From the NCBI GenBank assembly GCA_020975405.1, contig JAIOWQ010000003.1, positions 749,001 through 813,000 on the forward strand: 64,000 bases of DNA. Direction: 5' to 3'. Numbering within the stretch: position 1 is the first letter of the stretch; each line of letters opens with the position of its first letter. The stretch is from Keithomyces neogunnii. Lineage: Eukaryota; Ascomycota; Sordariomycetes; Hypocreales; Clavicipitaceae. Positions 46,979 to 58,923 of the stretch are shown in pieces. The position numbers and the translations under genes are program-made. The notes beneath the pieces were generated by a model. It did no database searches. It had not been told where the DNA came from and was given only the letters and a program-made list of their open reading frames with translations.

Positions 46979-47434
46979 ATGAAGGCCCCTGCCGTCCTGG
47001 CGGTTGCTATTGCAGCCGTCCTCGGCACCGCTGCTCCCACTGCTGGAACCGGCGAACAAGCCCAGCTCGATGACAACCGCCTTTACCAGGACAAGTATGA
47101 AGGCTGGATTGTCAGGGAGGGTGAGCTTAGCATGGAACGGTCCAAGAAAGGCTCCACGCCTGCAAAAGGCCACGACAAGATTTTGATTAAGCAGTCGGTG
47201 GGCGGCAAAGGCTCCAAGAGGAGCTCTTTGCGAAAGTCGATCCAGCACAAATACGTTATCAAGGAATCCGAGACGGGGCAAGTTGCCGAAATGAAGAGCA
47301 GTGCGAGCTCCCCGCGCAAGTCGATCCAGCACGAATACATCGATGACGGCGGCGTTTTGGGACAAGTTCTCAGCGGCAAGTCGGGCAAGAAGTCGAGAAT
47401 TCACCGACATGTCAAGGTGCCGGGGAGGTCCTGA
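46979..47434 (+). CDS. Small secreted Lys-rich protein with internal repeats
   Basis: A single exon of 151 residues. A signal peptide (MKAPAVLAVAIAAVLGTAAP) is followed by a cysteine-free, Lys/Ser-rich chain. Two 28-residue direct repeats start at residues 85 and 113 (RKSIQHKYVI and RKSIQHEYID, each with GQV 15 residues on). A degenerate third copy may begin near residue 65 (HDKILIKQS). Dibasic sites KR (80-81) and KK lie around the repeats. The layout of signal peptide, basic cleavage sites and repeated short cores is reminiscent of fungal RiPP precursors, but no UstYa-type gene is nearby. The TATA-like box and CT-rich leader support a real, well-expressed gene. Function is unknown. Confidence 0.75.
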   Translation: MKAPAVLAVAIAAVLGTAAPTAGTGEQAQLDDNRLYQDKYEGWIVREGELSMERSKKGSTPAKGHDKILIKQSVGGKGSKRSSLRKSIQHKYVIKESETGQVAEMKSSASSPRKSIQHEYIDDGGVLGQVLSGKSGKKSRIHRHVKVPGRS

Positions 47435-48680
47435 GGCACGCCGTCAGTCAAGATGGTCCTTTGAAGACACCACCTGCTCCAAGCGCCGCGTGGTTCAGGG
47501 GCGTTTTGGCCCCTATTCGATGGCGTCGGGGGAGGGGGCGAGGTGCTTCAGTTTGTTGACTGCTTTAGCTTCTTCACGTCTCCTGTTAGGGATAATTTTG
47601 AAGACAATCATGTGTCAGCTCCAACATGTTGCGCCAGACTGGCCGGTTGATTCGTTGAACCAGGCGTTCGATCCAATCGTCCATGTGCTTGTTTCTGGAC
47701 ACTTGCTTGATTCAAACATTATAATTCAATACCCCAAGTTGTGCTTGTACACGCCCTGATACTAGCGACGAGCCCAAACCTAGCAACCCCTGAATTCAAG
47801 GACAAACTCGGGATAGTTTCTTGCATCAAAGGTTATTGAGCGCCTAGCTCATGCCGGCGTCCAAGTTACTTTGCCTAGTCGCTCCTCACTAGTTGGCAAA
47901 GCAAAAGCAAAACATGTACCTATTCGGGCATTCATGAGCCGTATCCCTTCTTACTAATTCTTGTTTGGTTTTTGAACTTGTTCGTCCATGTAATCCTCAA
48001 TCTTGAGCTCCAGAGGCGACTTGGGCCGAGTCTTCTCCTGCTCCTATTTGGTCCAATATGCAAGACTAGACTCCTGGCGAGACCCCTCTGTAATCGCATC
48101 GTCGGGTCACATACGTGATTGCCAATCGGCACTAAATCAACAGAAAGGGAACCAGGGAATGTTAGTTGCTAATGCCAAGATGGTAAACAAACACACTTTG
48201 AGAAACTCGACGTCACCAAGCCACATCTGGGGGCACGCCGTGGACATGTCGATGAATATGGTATGCGTGTGAGCTGAGAAGCTGGCGTTGGTCTTTTCGT
48301 CTTTATTTTGAACCCCCCGAGGCAACACCCCCCAGTGACCACTGACCAATACAACCGCCCCTGGCAGCGAAATAATTACACAAATTGCACCCCACGCAAG
48401 CATAAGCCCGTGATCCAGAACAAATACATAATCTGACATAAATTGGGCATTGATCAACCCATGACGCAATTTCAGCCGCAAAATGCCATGACACAAGGCC
48501 TCCAAAGTCCATAGTAACATGTGGTCACGTGATCCTCTCTTGGCACGTGACGCGTACTCGGAAGCAACTCTAGCTACATCATGAACAGCAGAAAAAAAAA
48601 AAAAAAGACAAACAGCTCGCGACATCGCCATACCACCCAACAAAACACACGTCTCCCTGCCCGCAGGCAAACCCGTCACC
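47435..48680. other. Intergenic stretch upstream of MRP10
   Basis: About 1.25 kb. A minus-strand open frame (48988-48137) overlaps MRP10 and is judged a chance frame. The two CACGTG boxes are listed separately. Confidence 0.45.
48525..48549. promoter_or_regulatory. Paired CACGTG boxes upstream of MRP10
   Basis: CACGTG occurs at 48526-48531 (within the palindrome TCACGTGA) and at 48544-48549, 18 bp apart and about 130-155 bp before the MRP10 start. CACGTG is the binding core of Cbf1/bHLH factors, and paired copies before mitochondrial or ribosomal genes fit that use. Confidence 0.5.
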
Positions 48681-49036
48681 ATGCCCGGCGGCCAGAAACC
48701 CATACGCCTCCCGCCCCTGAAAACGCTGCGCGTCCACAACCCCAAGCGACAGCCCGAAAACCCCTGTATAGCAATCATGTCCAGCGTGCTCGGTACGTCC
48801 ATTCCCACCCCCCAGGATTCCCCAGTTGCGGAAGCACGCCAGAGCGCGTAGACTGACCGCTTTGTAAAGCGTGCTGGGCCTCGGCGGGCTACAATGCTGC
48901 CGGCTGTGCGGCCATCGAGAACCAACTCCGCAAATGCATGGACGGGCCGGCGCCCCCTCCTGCGCCTGCAAATACCATCAATTACCACCTTTCAAGGATG
49001 CAAAAGCACGTTTTGAGTCCGAAGAAGCAAAAATAG
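48681..49036 (+). CDS. MRP10: Mitochondrial small-subunit ribosomal protein Mrp10 (mS37)
   Basis: Two exons (48681-48792 and 48870-49036) with a 77 bp intron (GTACGT..GTAAAG, branch ACTGACC) give 92 residues. The N-terminus PGGQKPIRLPPLKTLRVHNP is followed by a twin CX9C module: C-IAIMSSVLA-C, then WASAGYNAAG, then C-AAIENQLRK-C. The tail NTINYHLSRMQKHVLSPKKQ is typical of Mrp10. The protein is imported through the Mia40 disulfide relay and assembles into the 37S mitoribosomal subunit. The frame is too short and split to stand out as one ORF; the splice junction restores the second Cys of the first CX9C pair. Paired CACGTG boxes lie upstream. Confidence 0.92.
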
Positions 49037-50282
49037 CATATCCGGGGCGTTTGGATTGTATACAAGCTTGGCGGCTGCGAAAAGAGGAGGAGGGCACGAT
49101 TATAAGCGACTTGGTTTCTTGGGTGCTCGGGTCCATTTGGACTGTGCTGCATTTATGGCGTTTCGAATTGGTTTTTTTCTGTCGTTGTAATCTACAGAGC
49201 GAAATGGGGCGCTGGCAAGCCATGGCATGACCGGCCGTTGTACGATGGACTAGACAGTATGGAGAACCGTGGCCAGCTGTAGATGTACTACATGGCGGAC
49301 ATTACATTCCGTTGGTTAGCAAGTGTTATACACACATGTATAAATGAGTGCCATGGAGAAAACCATATCCATCACGACGTGTCGGAAGCAAACAAGAGTG
49401 CATGAGCCAAATGTCTATTTGATCTTGGAAAAGGCAAGAGAAGCACAATCCTTCCAAGCCCGCTACTTTGCACAGGCCCAACTTGTTCCTGCTCCCAATG
49501 CCGCCCGCCGTCTATCCAGCTTTACAAGCTGCCAACAAAAATCCAATTCGGTTTTCACAGTGCTTCCAGATGAAAAAAATAAAGAAGAAATACACAATCC
49601 CAAGCGAGTGTGTGGCCAAATCTCGGACCAATATCGAAACGAGTGAAACCCAGGATACGCCAGCCTCCATTTCCCGGCCTCCGCGAACCTCCCAGTAGCG
49701 CCTATAAATCATGTCCACGTTGCCCAAAATGATGGGGGGAAAATGACGCCATGCTACAGCCTTGCCACATTGTCCATGCAGAATGCACATGCAGTGAATC
49801 CACTGACATTGAGCGCTGCCAATCTTGAGACAACTCGATTTAACCCCCGAATCAGAATGCCATGGCATTGCTGACAAGCGCCGGGCTGTAGCCGTCCAAA
49901 CAAATGACGAGAAAGGAAGAAGAGGAAGAGGAAGAGGGAAAGATTGCGGGGAAAGAGTCCAGGCTGGCACCAAACATCAACAGGTCAACAACCAGTCAGT
50001 TTCGGAACTTGATGGACATGAAAAGTCGCTGCAATGCCGTGTCTATATGATGATTTTGCTGCAAAAAGAAAAGGGGGAGGGGGGACCATGGCAAGAAAGG
50101 GAAAACACCACGGGCCGCTGACCCATGCCTCCGGCTGCATCGTTTATGAGCCGGGGAATCAAGGACTCCGTGCTCCAATAGTGAGAATGCCGACGTCCAC
50201 GAAGAAAACGCCTCTCTGCGGTACACGTCATCAGTAACTTTGGACTGTCCACAGGAATACAGGGGCAATTGGGGAAGGACCA
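49037..50282. other. Convergent 3' intergenic region
   Basis: 1.25 kb between MRP10 and the CDC24 stop codon. No gene, RNA or repeat recognised. Confidence 0.45.
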
Positions 50283-53200
50283 TTACTGGCCGTCCCCGAC
50301 ACAGAAAAGCTCTATCTCGCCAACGCCGCCAGAATACATGTTTCGGACTCCCTCGCGCCATTCCATAAAGGCAATCTGAATATCGTCGTCGCTTTGAATC
50401 GTAACAAAGTCTCCATCTTCATCGCGGTACCGCAACTTCAGCAGGCCTTTGCCAATACTGTTGGTCATGAATCGTGCGAGTTTAGCGTCAATGCGGTCAA
50501 TCAGGGACTGGTATGTGATGTTGAATGCAACCACGAGCGTGACGTAGTTTCCGCTGTCACAGTTGACTCGGACCTTCAACTGTGTGGGCAGGGGCAAATC
50601 CGGGCTGCTTATGGAACCGCCACGAGGAGGGAGCGTGCCCGTGCCAAGAGATGGGGACACGGTGCGTGAGTTCGCAGCGCCAGCATCAACCCTCAGGCCA
50701 TTGCCTCCAGTAGGTGTGCTTCCACGTTGGTAGACTGGCTGTGTAGGGAAATGCGACATGGTTCCACCGAGGCTTCCCGAGTGTTGGTGCATTCGCTCAC
50801 GCTGTGCCCCGGGACTCTGTGTGCTGGTTCGGATTGGTAGGTCGTTGCGAGGCGATCCGGTTTGCGAACGGGGGATGTTGCCGTCATGGGCTGGGTGTAA
50901 ATGCTGAGGAATGCCAGGCACGGCTGGGATGTTGTTTTGGCTTGGCTGGCGTTGTCGAGGTATTCCCGCAACGTTCACGTCCGGGGTGCTATAAGATCTG
51001 CTCCGTTGCTGCTGAGCGGCAGTTTGACCATGGGTTGCCATGGCAGGCAACGACGGCCCGCGTGCGGTTCTACCGCCCACAACAAGCGGGTTTGGTGACG
51101 GCCCATCCCGAGATGGTGCGCGTGGCATGTTGGGGGCGTAGCGCGAATCATCCCAACCTTGCGGCGTGCCAGCCTTGGGGAACTGGTAAGCGGGGCCGGG
51201 GAATATGCCGCTTGTGGTGCTCGTCCGAGAAGAAGCTGGTGATTCTGGTACCGGGGAAAAGTAGCTGTCTCCTCCCCGAGACCCAGGAGAGTGGGCGCCA
51301 CTAGCTTGAGTCTGTAAGCTCAGGGGAGCAGGTGGCATTGGTAGCGGGAAACGAGGAGGCGGTGCTCTGGCAATGCTTGCGAGGGACTGTGTGCTCTCTC
51401 CTGTGGCAGATCGTTGTCTTAGGCTGGAACTTGACGAGGTGCGCGGCACGGCGGCACCCATGGATGGAGCCATCGGAAACTGCGCTGGGGCTGTTGCCGG
51501 GCCATAATCGTCGTCGTCCTCTTCGTCTTGTTGCAGGTAGGGGTTTTCGAGGCCGCCCGCTTGGTCCCGGGTCCAGGCAAAGTCATTGTTGATGGAGTCC
51601 TGGCTGGTGGAGAGTCGCGGTGCGTTTTCTTTCCTCTGCTTTTCTAATCCGGTCGCCCATTTCCTCATTGTCTCCTCATTAAGGAACTTGATCGTGAAGT
51701 TCTCGACACCAGGGTCGCCTTTCCACCAAATTTGAACGCTGTGAGAGCCTGCAGACCCAGTTAGGAGCAAATCAAAACCAATTGTCCTTGTCAACTTTGC
51801 CACGTACCAGGCTTTGAAAGAGACACGATATCAGTCACGTTAGTCATGAAAATTCTGCCCTTTAACTGAAGCTTTGAGTTCTTGTTCTTGATCTTGGGGC
51901 CTGTGGATCGGGTTCTGTCCCTTTTGCCAGATGCCTCCTTGCAGCACAACAAAATGCACTCAAAAAGATAGATCTCATACTAATTAGAACCAAAAGTTAG
52001 CTGCGATGCCTGGGCCCAACATTTCATCTCTGCTCGGATGCGGGTCGGGGTTGGTACATACATCCTTCTCCTGATCACTCTTGCCAGTAATGACGCCATA
52101 TACGCCGTGCAGGAGTAGTTTGCCGAATTGTTCCACCCTGTGCGACTTCCAATCGTCTACTCGAGTGATCAATTCTTCCAATGACTCGTCAAGAAGGTCG
52201 CGGTTTACAGCTTCGTTGGCCTTTTGCAAGACTCGTTCGGCGGCTTCGCATCCCGTGTTGAGATCCTCCTTGACCTCAACATCATCAGACTTCTTGGACA
52301 AATCCTTGAGCAGAAGCGGGTATTTCACCAATCGCTGCATAGGTTTGAGCAGGAATCCATCCAAAGTGTTGAAGTCGGCAGCGACAGGATGCTCTGATTG
52401 TTGAATTTTATCAAAAACCTGATTAGCAATCTGAGCGGCCTTGCGTTGATTGGCGATGAAGGGCTGGTAAATATCAAAGGCATCTTCGTAAAAGCAAAAT
52501 GGGGCGCCCCATCGCTGAACAGCCTTTGGCAAGGAATTTGTTGTTTCAACTCGAATGAGGAACCGTCGCTGGAAGTCGAGGATGGCGTTGATGTTCAGGA
52601 ATATTTGATGTACATCATCTCCAGGGATAAGACCCTTTTCTTCCAATGTCTTCTTGAGGTCGTGCAAGTTTTCCAGATCCTGAACATATTTGCGCTCCGT
52701 GTCAACGAGTTCCTTGACGATGTGATCCCTGTAGCTCATTTGCGAGCCTCCGGTGGCGACAGCAGGTTCGTTCTCGGGATATGGCTGAAGCTGGAGCAGC
52801 AGGCCGCGCTTCTCCGCTAAATCGAGCACATAGTTGACAACTTGCGTAACCTTGACGAAACCGCTCGTGTCGTTCCCCATCAAGTCAGTAATCACAAAGC
52901 TTTCGGCTGGGGGGACTTGCAGCTCCTTCATGCAGGCCTGCACGAATTTGAAAATGGCAATCTTGGACTTTTTCGCTTCGGAGGCATTTGGGTCGTCTAC
53001 TCTGAGAGGCTCTGTGGGCTGTAACGAGTTGTAGATTGTGAGAAGAGGATAGCCCGAGCGGAACAAATTCCATAACGGGTCAACAGGATCTGCCGGGTCA
53101 AGCTGTTCGAGAAACGGGCCAAAGCCGGGGACTTGACTTAATCGCTGTTTTAGAGAGACGCAGATTTGATAAAGCGAGCGCGAGGCATCCGCCTTTTGGT

Positions 53201-53438
53201 TGATGATGTTGGCCGTGGCCACGACAGACCCGCCATTCTGCCCCGGAACTACGGTTGCAGCGCTGCCCAGTGAACTCAACGACGTTGTTGAGCCAGCATA
53301 GGCCGTCGAGCCCGACAGCTGGCTTCCGCGGGGCGCACTGCTCATGTTGTTGTGTTGGAGGACGCTGACGCCGCTCTGGTTGGGGTGGAAGACCGGAGCG
53401 GTGTTATTTCGAAGGAGGGGGGCATGGGCCATGTCCAT
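50283..53438 (-). CDS. CDC24: Rho guanine nucleotide exchange factor Cdc24/Scd1
   Basis: Three exons (53438-52062, 51979-51808, 51748-50283) with introns of 82 and 59 bp give about 1004 residues. Order of domains: a CH-like region (about 85-230, LYQICVSLKQRLSQVPGFGP), a DH domain (about 235-425, SYRDHIVKELVDTERKYVQD to LLKPMQRLVKYPLLLKDL), a PH domain split over exons 1-3 (about 430-560, with YLFECILLCC and SVQIWWKGDPG), a long Ser/Pro-rich linker, and a C-terminal PB1 domain (LKVRVNCDSGNYVTL, LRYRDEDGDFVTIQSDDD). It activates Cdc42 at sites of polar growth and binds the scaffold Bem1 through PB1. An in-frame stop directly before the first ATG fixes the start at residue 1 or 3. The gene is intact. 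Confidence 0.95.
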
Positions 53439-56400
53439 CTACTCCATGCGTCCCGACGAATGGAAGAGAAACAAGTCGGGGCAAGGGCGGCGACAGGGCG
53501 AACAATGAGCAGACAAACGCAGTGTTTGTCGTCGACCGATGGGCCGAGGGGTTGGGCGTCGCAACGGGATGCGGGAGTGTGGAGGGTGGTGTTTCGTGGG
53601 TTCGTCAGCAACAGACGTTATCTTTGTTTGTCGAGCTCTCCCCCTTCCGGCACGTAGTGGTCTCAGACTTGTGCCCTTGGTCGCGTCATTCAACAGACAA
53701 CGGTCGGGCGAGAGAGATCGTGGGCGGACGAGAAATGTGGCTGGTCGTCGCACGAGAGCGGCCCTCGTCCTTCAGGGTTGAGATGAAGGCGACGACACAA
53801 TGGAGTGATGGCGCCGGGGTGCTGAGGTGCCTGGATGAACAAAGCCCGACTGTGGTGGTGGCAGACTCCGTTGCTGGGTATGGGAGGGGCAGGCACTGGG
53901 ACGTAGACGTTGACGCCTATCTCGTTCTCGGCTCAGTCCGTTGGACAAACAGTGACTCGTGGCGAGCGTGTCGCTGTGGCAAATATTGTCCGACAGGCGA
54001 GTCGAGCACGAAGCTGCAGGCGGGCGATGCAGACGCAGGCGTAGGGCAAGCAGACAAAGAGCTCCGTTGAGGCCGTTGAGGCTGGGGGGCTGCCGTTTCC
54101 TTGTTCCAGGAAAATAAGTTGCTCACTCGAGAAACGTCTGGTCGGGTGCCCTGTTGCTGCTCACAGCCAGATGCACGGTTCGCCGTGGCCAGCTCAGTGG
54201 CTCCAACTAGCTACCTTATGCAGCATGAAGTGGAACACGTTGACGTCTGGTGGGTCAGCAGGCTCAGGACTGGGCGTCGTCCACAGCAAAATACAGCGTA
54301 TGCGCGCGAATATGCTGGCCTCTACTCGCCGTGACAGGAAAGGCGGCCGAACGGCGACGGTGGTGCCAAAGGGATGGGGCTGGGATGGCAAGGCAGACAG
54401 ACGCGTCTCTGGGCTCTGGCAGTAAGAATCTTTGCTTGGGCTGTCAATGTCGAACAAAGCACAAGCAGGAATTACAAGAAACACGGACGGCCGCCTGGGT
54501 GTCAGGGCCAACCTGAGGTTTATTAGACAAGACACAGACAGGCTGGGCTTTCCCGCCGCTGGACGACTTCCAAGACGCATGAACCAGCAGCCGCTCGAGC
54601 TCTCGGCGGGGGCGCAAGCGACTTCAGGACAAGGACAAGTGGGTGCAAGAGTGGGCAAAGTGGGCGCAGGTGGATGGATGTGGTGCCCAGCTGCAGGCAG
54701 GCAGGCCAGGATGGGCTGGCATCCTCCTGTTCCTTCCTCCTTTTCCAATGACCTGTGAGTCGACCATTGCAAGCCAGGGTTGCGTCTGACCTGGCGAGCG
54801 ACAGTTCAGCTTTGGGCAAGCATTCGACCACCACCCACCAGCCTGGCCCTTGTGTGTCGGCGGCAAACTGGAAGTCACCCTGCCACTATTACTCCGTACA
54901 TCATCGTCCGCTTCTGCTGCGTGCCTCTGACATGGTTGACCTAAATCGACCCGTTTCTCATGTACCGCTGTGGCTGGAACCGTTTCGATCAATCTGGCAT
55001 TCTGCACCCGCCATTGGATCGGTGCCAAGTAATCGGAGGCCAAGTCTGGAAATGTTAGGGTCCAAGGTTGGGTTCTAAAGTTGGGCTACGTGGTGCATTG
55101 CATGGTGAGGGTGCCAAAAGCAAGCCAACTTTGTACTATTCGAACCAGCACCATCCACACCAGATGCAAATGGACGTGCGGTCTGGTGTGTCTCGTGCTC
55201 GAGCAGGTCTGGTGAGTCTAGCTTAGGTCAAGTACCTAAGGTACCTACCTACCTTCGCGTGCGGTCCCTGTTTGTGGTGACAAAAAAAGTCTTGCAAGAC
55301 AGCTCGTTAGACTGTTATTCTGTAGGTGACTTTTTTTTTTTTTTTTGCTGTCTTGTGAGAGTTTATGCCACCAGAAACAGGGACCGCGCGCGAAGGCTGG
55401 TAGGTATTTTTGGTTGCTGTATGCCATCAGTGACCAGTGCAACAAAGACACGGAAGCACTGGCGATTCCCAGGTCCCAAGTGGTTAGCCGCGAAATCTAG
55501 GCCACGAGCCGCCATCCAGTCTGAAGTCAATTTGTTTGTGATTAATCCGTACAGTGCTCAAATATATGTATTTCTGCAGGTTCGCTGGCCCTTCCGAGGC
55601 CAGCAATGCGCAGACCCGTCCATTAGGCCCCAGGAATGACCATCACACACACCTCTAGATCATGCTATTCCCATGCCATTAATAGGGGCCATGGAAACTA
55701 GAACCTTGGTTGGCGCAAGCCAAGGGACGTACCCCAAGGCCCCACGGCGACTCGCCCGGGCGACCCATCCCCTCCCGGGGGGGGCAGCAACGGCTAGGGG
55801 ATAGGTAATAATATGCGAATCCCCGTTTCATCTTGGACATGATGGCAGTTGGACACCTAGCCGCAGATAACACTTCGCACTAGTCAACTACGTACTAAGT
55901 ATGTAAGCTCCCGTCGCAGAGGCTTGCGGATCGCTCAATCTGCCCCTCAATACGGAGTCTGTCTCCTGGTATCTGGCACAGATGCCCCTCATGATGATCA
56001 GGGTGGCTCTTGAAGCTAGCCAGGATGTCGAAGGTCAAGTTGCCCTTCTTCGTCGAGATCCAGGGGGGAACCAAAGCCTCCCTCGGCGGCTCGAGAAGGG
56101 GGCTTGCAATGGGCTGTTGAAGTACTCCGTATTATTCGGTGCCTTTACAGAGGGCTTGCCATCAGGCCATCTAATATCCATCGGCGCCATCAAAACATGA
56201 TGGGCTGCCCTGGGAGAAAGAAAGGGGCACAAAATAATGCTTGGTGCACTCCTTTGTGGAGGCTTTTTTTTTTTTTTTTGTTTCAGAAGCTGGCGCAGGG
56301 GTTCACTTGGTGGCCGTCACAATGCGTGATGGGGCACACGGGGACCACCAAGCCACTCCATTTTAAGCCTTTCTGGGGTTCTTTCTCTTTTCTTTTCGGA

Positions 56401-58923
56401 TGCCATTGTCCTCTTACCCATCATGTTCCCGTCCAAACAGGTGCGTGTTGATCCGAGCGCCCAATAAAATTGTACTCTGCAGATACATACTCCGTCCTTA
56501 TTAAAATCCCCCCCCCCCACAAGCGCAAGATGGCTAGAAATGCAATGCGCATCGTGCAACGGTCACCTGACTTGGTTTGAGAAGGAATGGCGAGCTACAC
56601 ATTGGCTTTGTAGAGAAGACATGCTCTACGAATTGTGCAGGAACGCCGGCCAACCAAACAAAGCTAGGAAGGCGCCTCTGTTGTATATCATGTGCATCGT
56701 TTGCATCATGTGCTTTGCTGGTCCACTACCTAGGTAACTAAGTACCTAGGTAGGTACTGTCTGGTATTGGTGCAAAAGAGGAGACCATGACTGACATCGG
56801 GAACCTTGCGAGCTCAAAACAGCGCCAAGCTAGGCAGCGGTCTGGCGGCCAACCATGCCATCCAGTCTTTGTTCCACGCAACTTATTATTGGGCCTGTGT
56901 TTAGCACAGTGCAAGAGCAACCAGACACTACGATTCGCCTCTGAGGTTGCCTGGTCTCTGTTGTGCAATCTGGAAATACGACAGTAGCGAGTTCAACTAG
57001 CCCATGATCCTATCTCGGGCGGTCGTGCGCGAGGATGTCCCGGTTGGATAATAAGAGAGAGCCCCTGGTGCCAGCAGAAACAGCTAATAGATTAGACAAG
57101 GTAAAGCATTGACGTGACAAATTCAACCCTGTGCGCTCTGCACATTGATTTGTTACCCTACATGTGCAAATGGAGCCTGGAAGCCACTTGCTGTACATGT
57201 TGGAAACAAGGTCAAGTGAGTTTTTGTGAAAGAAAGTGACACAACATTTGTTAGAATGTTCAAGCACATGGCACCGATAGCCCGAAGTGGCACCGATATA
57301 GGTGAAACAAGTGTGCTTGTTGGCGTTGTATCAATTGTGTACTCCGTATGCAGGTTATGCAACCCGGCTCACTTGCTCACTTGCTTCTTCGGCCATGCTG
57401 CCGGCTTGTTTCCGCCGGCATTTGCCTGTAATTTGCAATCAGCACAAGGGCCAAAGGGGTTTCCTGCATGCCGCTGTAATATGTCATATATGGGCACTCG
57501 TGATAACTGAGATGGGGCGGCAAGATCCAGGGCGTCGTGCGAATGTGCCAGCAAAAGAGCGAGGGGTTGCGATATTCGCAATCGTGGTAACTTTTAATAA
57601 GTTGCCATCTCAAACCTCATGCAACCCACAGAGCGGCAGGTTGCAGGTCCAGTGCAACGGGAAAAAAAAAAAAAACACTGGGCTCAGGTCCATATTCGAG
57701 GTGAGACATGACACTTCCATGGCCGTTGTCTCGTATTTGCAAACCGTCGTGCATCGTCTGCTGGGCTTGAAATAATATGCTGCATCTATACCCGAGCGGA
57801 ACACCAACCGACAAGGCCATGTCCAAGCGGTCACTATCCAATTATCCAGACATGAAGAGCCACGCAGGTTGTCTCAGCGCTCAGGCCCTCATCGGTGAAG
57901 GCTCGAGCCGACGAACTGTTGTGACATGGCTGCACGATGCTGTCCGACAGATTCGTCTACTCCCCGAGCGATCAGTGTCCGAGCCCAGATGCAATGCAGC
58001 AAGTGCAGTGTTTGCTCGCTTGGGTAACCAACAGCCAAGCGTGTGGTTCTTGGTGTTTTCACGTCGTTTCCGACCAACTTGGATGTGAAATTCAGCTCCG
58101 TGTTTCTGTCGCGAGCCTGCGGGCAGTGATGCTTGTTTCCCACGGCCAGCCAAGGGCATGAACAGGCCGTGAGCTTCGTTTCGACAGGCCCATCTATCTA
58201 TCTTAGCCTATCTATCTTGGCTCCAACTTGCATTGCCGACCCCGGTGGTGCGCCCTGTCTACTCGCAATCGAGTCCTGGTGTTAATAGGGCCGTGTTTCT
58301 CCTCGTCCAGATGAAAGGAGTGTTTTGGGCGCCAATTGTCCATTGTCGAAGCTGAAGGCGCCAACCGCTGGTCGCCCTGTCCACAACGAGTTCATCATTG
58401 GTCAGCCAGACGAGTTGACGCTTGAGCCCCCCAACTCAATGGAGCTCGGGCGGGTGCCAGCCGCGTGCCCCAGTACCCGATATTGTTGCCTGGACCTGCG
58501 GCTAGTTACCTGGCAGTTCACCCTTGCCCGTCTTGGCCTGCCCTTGTTGGTTGCAACTCAACATCATCCTCAAGACGCCTTTTCTCGGCTGACGCTGTAT
58601 GACCAAGGTCCCCATCTCGCTCCAGAAGACGCCTAGCTATATACACACGCGGATTGTCTGCAGCGTCGTCGTGCCACGCCATTGCTTCTATCGGGCGCCT
58701 GGTGGTTTGCGCGTGCGTTCCTGGCGAGGCGCCTGTCGGCCGAACGACACTCATCCATCGTCATCCATCCGATCGACGCAAAGCACCTGCGCGGGGGTTC
58801 TAGACAAACAAATCTCGCCCGTGAGCCTGTCCGAGGCTCCTGTACATCCCATAATATCTTCTCAGCTGCCCCTTCTTCTCGACCTCTCGTGCTCCGGATA
58901 TACATCCTGGTGCTTGGGCTGAA
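53439..58923. other. 5.5 kb divergent intergenic region between CDC24 and the F-box/WD40 gene
   Basis: No supported gene. It holds three TACTCCGTA copies (54890, 56123, 57340), ACCTAGGTA/GGTAGGTAC clusters (55234-55255 and 56728-56758), T-runs (near 55331 and 56265) and TATCTATC repeats (58191-58215). Several longer frames near 53520-54070 and 54190-54830 lack splice structure or similarity. Confidence 0.45.

Noticed and set aside
48137..48988. 283-codon minus-strand open frame
   Set aside because: It overlaps MRP10 on the opposite strand and includes a poly-Phe run from an A-tract; no independent support.
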